64,000 bases of DNA from Hexactinellida sp. DTS-2022 (lineage: Eukaryota > Porifera > Hexactinellida), in NCBI GenBank assembly GCA_028753945.1, contig JAPNXP010000001.1, positions 8,670,501-8,734,500 of the forward strand, given 5' to 3'. Shown here piece by piece: positions 58,611-64,000 of the stretch. The first letter of the stretch is position 1, and each line of letters opens with the position of its first letter. Under the pieces are notes generated by a model, which saw nothing but the letters and a program-made list of their open reading frames with translations, had not been told where the DNA came from and ran no database searches. The position numbers were made by a program, and so were the translations under genes.

Positions 58611-58750
58611 GGCAGTGATTCCCAACCTTTTTCAACCGTGGACCCCCTATAGCAAATATTTGACATTCTGTGTACCCCCTCCTATTGACCGTGATACAAT
58701 TATTGAGATCTTATGTACCCCCTACTGCCGTTCGTGGACCCTAGTACAGT
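58611..58750. repeat. Degenerate repeat upstream of UBR5
   Basis: It begins CAGTGATTCCCAACCTTTTT, a common hAT-type end, and repeats GTGGACCCCCTA and TGTACCCCCT blocks. No clean right end. It ends about 70 bp before the UBR5 start codon, so it may lie in the promoter or leader. A similar start, CAGTGATTCTAAACCTTTTT, is at 16635. Confidence 0.5.
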
Positions 58751-58822
58751 ACTAACTACTAGGGTAGTATGTCGTGTGTTTGAACAACGATAACTCGGTC
58801 TGTATTGTTATGTGAGTAGCTG

Positions 58823-61800
58823 ATGATGTCAGGCTCCTGTGAGTCGAACTCTCCTTTTCTGCACGCGATGCCAGTCAGGCCTGACGAGAGCTTTTCGGAC
58901 TTTCAAGACCGACTGGTGTTCACGCTATCCGAGGGGACTCCGCTCCCTCTGCCCCTCCTCTCAGGCAGCCTAGCGGAGGAGACCATGGATGCAACCGAAC
59001 AGACTCCCGAGCTACAGCAGTGTATACTCGGGGCAAATTGCATCGCTCTCCTCACCAAGCAGGGCAGAGCTGGCCGCATTAGGTTCGAAGCGACGGAGGA
59101 GTCTCCCTTGTCTTCCCCTCGCCAGACAGACAACGAGTGGACCGCTCAGGACGAGGCGCTGGCCGATCAGCTGCGCCCCCAGCTGGAGGCAGGTCTGCCC
59201 ACTGCCAGAGCTAGCGCACAGCTGATCGCTCCACACCAGCTGATCGCACCGCGCCAGCTGGTCGCCCCACGCCAGCTGGTGGCACCGCGACTGGCAGACT
59301 ACATCAGGCTAGGGACGTCTACCAATCTGGGTGCGAGGTTCAGAGCTATTAGTAGCCCTCTGCTGCCTGCTGCCACGGAGACAGAGATACACATTCCAGA
59401 GAAGAAGCAAGATAGCAACCAGTTAGACTTGAAAGAGCTGCTACGATTCTCAGAGGTTGAGTGGGCTGCGGGTGATCAGCTGTTTAGTACAATAGCTGTG
59501 ATGACGTCAGAGATCCTCCTGTTGGGCGGGGGACAGCTCTACGGCTGGTCGCTAGAGGAGCCGCGTCCCTCCCGGCACCCGCGCACAGCTGATCTCCAGC
59601 TGGAGGGAGAGGAGGTAGTCGCCCTCTCGGCTGCCACTCTCCGCGCCTCGGTCGCCACCCGCTCCGGCAGAGCTGCCACTCTATACGACCGCAGCATAAC
59701 CCGACACACGGACCTCATATCCGGCAGCAACCTGATAGAGACTCTCTCCCACCCCCTCCGCTCCGTGGGCGTGCCGGCGGGAGATGCCGTAGCGTCCCTC
59801 TCCGTGTCCGAGACGGCCTCCTACCTCCTCTCCGAGGCGGGCCGCGTCTTCTGGTGGGGCCTGCTGTCCTCTGGGAGCACTCCCAAGTCCCCCGGTCCCC
59901 GCGCGGGCGAGACCGTCGGTGTAGACGCATTCGTGTCTCTGCGGGAGAGCTGTCCCTGCCCCGCGGGGGGTCTGCTGCTCAACCTCGCCGCCCCCTACCG
60001 CCCCCTCCTCGGCACCCTGGCCCCCCAGCCCCTCCCGGGAGCAGACCCCCTGCTTGCTCAGCTGCTCAGCGGAGAGCCGGTCAAGTGGAAGCGGAGGGAC
60101 ACCGTCTTCCTGGAGAATAAGCCGGCTGTGCTGGGACGCGTCGTCGCCATTGACGAGGAGCTGGCAGTCGTCAATACAGCTCAGGTAGTCACGTTAGTTA
60201 GTAATACAATAGACCTCGGTTATAACGTACCTGGGTTTAGTACGTAATAATTTATTTTAACCAAGTTTATAAAGCTGTACTTATTTATATGTAGGGTAAA
60301 CTCGGTTACTACGTACACTCGGATAATACGTACAGTAGGCCAGGGGGGTTTTTTGAGGTTGAGACCTTGGTGTAGTTCAACACTGCAGCGGCCGCTGCCG
60401 CCGCGAATTGTGGTGTAACTCCCAAAAATCTTGGTGCAAAATTTACACCAAGATCGGCCAAGATCGGACCCTGCAGTAGGCTATGTACGTACTTATGTTC
60501 CTTTCCCAAAGGGGTACGTAACGTTATACCCGAATTTTCCTATACTTAAAGTGGAATGTGTAATAATTAATTCACAACCGCATTAATAACTCTCCTATAA
60601 GGTGTTAACTAATTACAATGTACCCTTAGCATCCTGACTCAGTGGAAGTGTCCAATGGGTATAGCCCAGGGGACATTAAGGTGTACCCTCTGTCCAAGCT
60701 CCAGCTCGCGAGTGCCGGGGGGGAGGGGCCGGAGGAGGGGCAGCAGGGGAGGGACTCTTTGAGCACTCCGCAGGGACTGGTGCAGTTACAGCCCGTCTGT
60801 CTGCTGGAGACAGAGGCGGGGAGAGAGGCACCTGGCACTATCACCGGGTTCAGGTTAGAACTACCGTATTTATTCGAATAGTAGCCTAGGCGCTTATTGT
60901 TTTTTAGGCCATTTTCTGACCAATAATTTTTCTGACTTTTCGAGAATATCACATGTTGATATAATTTATTTAATTTAGTCGGTTGATAATCGTATTGCGA
61001 CTAATATTAGATAAATAAATTTACTCAGGGTACCGGTAGTAAATTTCTATTTGCTAATTTGGGGGGGCGATTATTCGAATAGGGGCTACTATTAGAGTAT
61101 ATACGGTATACGTATTGCGTAGAGTTGTTAGATATTAGAGTTATTTACATAGTTTTAATAGTGACTTACGTACTCATAAATTATAATCCGTGCTCGTTAA
61201 TGCAAAATATTAGTTATTACCTCTAAAAAGAATATTAGTTAATATTTTGTGTAATTATATTATTCGGTTTATGTAAAGAATTTCAATACGTTTGATTTGG
61301 AATGTTCGTTTTACTAATTGACCCTGCTCATTCTTTTAAATTACAATATTTCCAGTTTTCCACTCAGAATTAGTAATAAAAAGCAATATTTGTTTTTCTT
61401 AAGTTATCATAAGTTAAAAAGTACATATATAGACCATCCTAAAACGGTTTAGCACACATATTTTCGCATTATTAATGGAGGTTTCATAGACAACCTTTGT
61501 ATAAACATCAATGCTATCTAAACCAGTCCCACTCCCCAGGTGCATCTCCCTGACGAGCCACCTAGAGGGCCCTCTGCTGCTGCTGGAGAGAGTGGCGGAC
61601 AACCACTTGTTCCTTCTTAACTCCGCTACCGCCACCGACCAACAACCAAACCCAAACGTATTCTGTGGCTCTGTTAAGCACAAACTCAATTGGAGCAATG
61701 CAACCTGCGAAGAGGAGAGCATTCCAGCAAGCATATCTGGTCTCCTGGCAACCGAACGCTATTCACATTCTAAAGCTAGGTTTGTAGCATCAGCTTACTC

Positions 61801-64000
61801 TAACGCTCAAATACTGCTGGACGCAAACGGACACGTGCGACCTATCCAGTCCTTCTACCGTCTGCGGCCCCCCCTGAGCCTGCTGCCCGCTGCCTTCGAG
61901 TGCCTCTCTCTGGGCCGCGTCCAGATCGGCAGGCGGGAGTGCATCGGGCTGCTCTGTGTGGCCAGGAGGAGGGGACTGGCGAGTGCGATTGAGGACAGTA
62001 ACTTGTCTCTGGTTAAGCAGTTGACTGAGAGCTATATACGCAACTCTGTCGCCTCGGGTGCTGGTGACGTCACTAGTCAGGTGAAGAGAGCCAAGCTAGC
62101 TGACAGCTCTCAGACACTGAGTACGGAGCCCGGGGAGTATGTGCTGGAGTTACCTCGGGCTGGATTGTTTCTAGAAAAGTCTTGCGCTAACAGGAATATC
62201 CTGCACGCGAGCATCAAGACTCCTGAGGGTAGTTCATTGTGGTTCGAAGCTCTCTTTGGGGTGGAAACGCCTTCTTGTATTCGATGGGACAAGTCCTATG
62301 AAAAGCATAGTTTTGAGGAATTACGGTGGAAGAGTTACTCAGAAGAGAAAGGAAATGCATCTGCTTTCACCCAGACCGAGACGCACAATGCTATTCTATC
62401 CTATCTCCTCTCTGCCCCTGCTCTGGACTGCGTGTTGCGGTTCCTCCTGTGTGAGCGGGACCTGTCCGGGCGCACGCCCCTCATGCTGGCCCTCAGGAAC
62501 CAGGACCTGCCGGCCGCCTCCCTTATTCTAGACTACGTGGAGAACATGCCGAGCTCAGCTGACTCATTACGTCAGCAAGCCCATCTCTATCAAAACGCTA
62601 TTGATATGCCTTGTCTTGAAAATCATTCCCCCATCCAAACGCTCCTTTTCAATTCAGCTATTCCTCATTGCGAGTTCGGCCTGAAGACCATTCTCATACA
62701 GTTCCCCTCTGTGACACATGTCTCTGCACACTCTCTGCTCTCCTTCATCCAAACCCGCTATCCGTCTGCTTACAGATGCGAGGCTTATGGTACGAAAGGC
62801 GCTACCATCGCACCGGCATCCATGGTCCTGTCAATACCGTTTTCCAGACAAACCAAGTTGAACCTAAGTTCACTTGTTGACTCAGACTCGAGGAGCATCT
62901 TCCACACCGCCACTCCCACTAGATTCCTGGTAGCATTCAGTGACGTCTGGGGGATGCGAGACGCGATCTCTGGGCTGAACAGAGAAAGCGTAACATTTAA
63001 CAAGCCGGGATCCCCGTGCGTTGCAACCCTGTCCGTGCAGCAGTATTGTGGTCAGAACGTGTTCTCGGATAAGTGGAAGAAAGACGTTAAGAAGAGTTAC
63101 TCAAAGCCATCAGCTGATAAACTGGCCACTGAGAAAGAGCGCGTGATTCTGGTGAAACGGTTGTTAGAGGTGCAGCCCTCAGATCAACAGGGCGGCCAAG
63201 AGAACCTCCTGTCCTCTATCCTGCATAACAAACTGCTGATTCAGTATCTACAGGACATGCACGGGCTTTGTGACTCATCTTACAAATTCATTTTTGGAAA
63301 CAAATTGATTTGTGATCCTGTAGCGCCTGTCCAACCCAGCGGTTTGTTCGGAGACCTGCAGTCCGCGCTTAATTCCCAACTGGGAGAGCCCTCTGAGCCA
63401 GACACAGAGAGCGCACCCGCGGGAGAGGTGTCTGGCCACTCCCAGTCTCTGCTGGACATCCTGGCTAACTCCTGGAGCCTGGTAGCTTCGGGCATCTGCC
63501 AACCAGGGACAGGAAATGACCCTTGCTACTCGCGCAGAGATTCCTTTGTCCTGTCTCTCATTATGGATACGCCGAGCTCTGTTATACAGGCAGTATTACA
63601 GAGTATCTTAGGTAGAGTAGAGATGCTGCAAACTAGCGAGTTGATAAACGCTCTCAGGACCACGGATCCTTGTGTTAAGCTGGAGGAGCTGGATGTCTGT
63701 GTCGTCACAGTAGTGAAGAAGTTTCTCCAATCCCTGGTACGACTGTACACTAGCACAATTGAGCAAGATAAGCATTTCGAGTTTGAGTCCTCTCGTGCAG
63801 ACTCCGACTCCAGCATTGCTGATGCAAGAGACAGGATATTCAGCGTGCTGCGTTCGTTCAGAACTTTAGCTGTTCTGGAGTTGTTTGTCTCAGCTCAAGC
63901 ACTCTGCTGGCCGCTCATTACTGGGAACCTGAAGCTCTACCCAAAGAACGCCAACTTCGTCCACCCTTATCTCCTCTCTAGCTATGCACCTGTTGCCGCC
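58823..64000 (+). CDS. UBR5: UBR5/EDD-like HECT ubiquitin ligase, N-terminal half (runs off the window)
   Basis: Exons 58823-60184, 60630-60853 and 61540 to beyond 64000 (the last open for at least 2461 bp) give about 1349 residues. The N-terminus aligns with UBR5: FSDFQDRLVFTLSEG, then LQQCILGANCIALLTKQGRA (human IKQCVVGPNHAAFLLEDGRV). The RCC1-like propeller follows: EILLLGGGQLYGWSLEE, then VVALSAATLRASVATRSGRA (human IVLLSANSIRATVATENNKV), VFWWGLL and DTVFLENKPAVLGRVVAIDE. Later comes LCERDLSGRTPLMLALRNQD (human SAKDARGMTPFMSAVSGRAY), then RVILVKRLLE and DRIFSVLRSFRTLAVLELFV. Two UBR5 modules are not seen: the UBA domain and the cysteine/histidine-rich UBR box. A four-copy hexapeptide QL[IV]AP[HR] sits at residues 133-156. 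The HECT domain would lie right of the window. Confidence 0.88.
59219..59290 (+). repeat. 18 bp coding repeat in UBR5 exon 1 (4 units)
   Basis: Units QLIAPH, QLIAPR, QLVAPR, QLVAPR in tandem; it lies near where the UBA domain is expected. Confidence 0.9.
60208..60545. mobile_element. Interrupted Tc1/mariner-type MITE in UBR5 intron 1
   Basis: AGACCTCGGTTATAACGTAC and GGTACGTAACGTTATACC resemble the ends of the MITE in Roquin intron 2. About 135 bp of unrelated GC-rich sequence (60342-60478, with GCAGCGGCCGCTGCCGCCGC) interrupts it. Confidence 0.5.
60862..61108. mobile_element. MITE with TACCGTATTTATTCGAATAG ends in UBR5 intron 2
   Basis: TACCGTATTTATTCGAATAG with TAGCC at the left and GGCTACTATTAGAGTATATA with CGGTA at the right. 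An inner ATTATTCGAATAGGGGCTAC block near the right end repeats the motif. Confidence 0.75.

Overview
This is a eukaryotic nuclear window, almost certainly from an invertebrate animal. The gene set (Roquin, UBR5, PRRC2, PTTG1IP, ARMC1, dynactin p25, ORC3, DNAJC17, TMBIM6, SLC25A42, septin) is typical of metazoans. Spliceosomal GT-AG introns of about 60 to 1350 bp are present, and the tRNA-Gly(GCC) has an animal-type sequence. Exons are clearly richer in G+C than the AT-rich introns and intergenic DNA. About half of the genes are uninterrupted. A transporter with the GNPQN signature (Lsi2/ArsB-like, a family that includes sponge and plant silicon transporters) would fit a sponge, but this is only a hint and the species cannot be fixed from the sequence.

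Layout. 1-692 (-): SLC25A42-type mitochondrial carrier, 5' part. 1446-2409 (+): the 3' half of a septin gene. 2410-12273: repeat block dominated by two adjacent foldback-like elements (2606-7146 and 7155-10992) with other elements nested in them. 12274-12753 (+): PTTG1IP-like. 13743-14291 (+): DCTN5. 15771-17291 (+): ARMC1, two exons. 18609-23190 (+): Roquin (RC3H), 13 exons, without the usual CCCH zinc finger. 23191-27417: second repeat block. 27418-35936 (+): PRRC2/BAT2-like, 11 exons, 1804 residues. 37398-39260 (-): ORC3, single exon. 40327-43180 (-): GNPQN transporter, two exons. 43181-55390: 12 kb repeat desert with MITEs, a satellite-like foldback element, a decayed integrase tail and an orphan NHL-repeat exon. 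55391-55461 (+): tRNA-Gly. 55497-56375 (+): DNAJC17. 57706-58419 (+): TMBIM6 (Bax inhibitor-1). 58823-64000 (+): UBR5 N-terminal half, running off the window and without a recognisable UBR box.

The genes are housekeeping or regulatory: CoA import into mitochondria, dynactin, replication origin recognition, mRNA decay, RNA-granule protein, J-protein, ER stress and ubiquitin ligases. They form no operon and show no obvious functional cluster. The most interesting points are two large E3-type proteins that each lack a hallmark zinc module (Roquin CCCH; UBR5 UBR box), a 15-copy octapeptide minisatellite inside PRRC2, a tRNA gene ending 35 bp before the DNAJC17 start codon, and repeats that record their own history (a hAT-type MITE co-amplified with its satellite host unit; a filled and an empty site within one inverted repeat).

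All family assignments come from reading translations against remembered family features; no database search was run. Exon joins were checked for reading phase and GT/AG sites.
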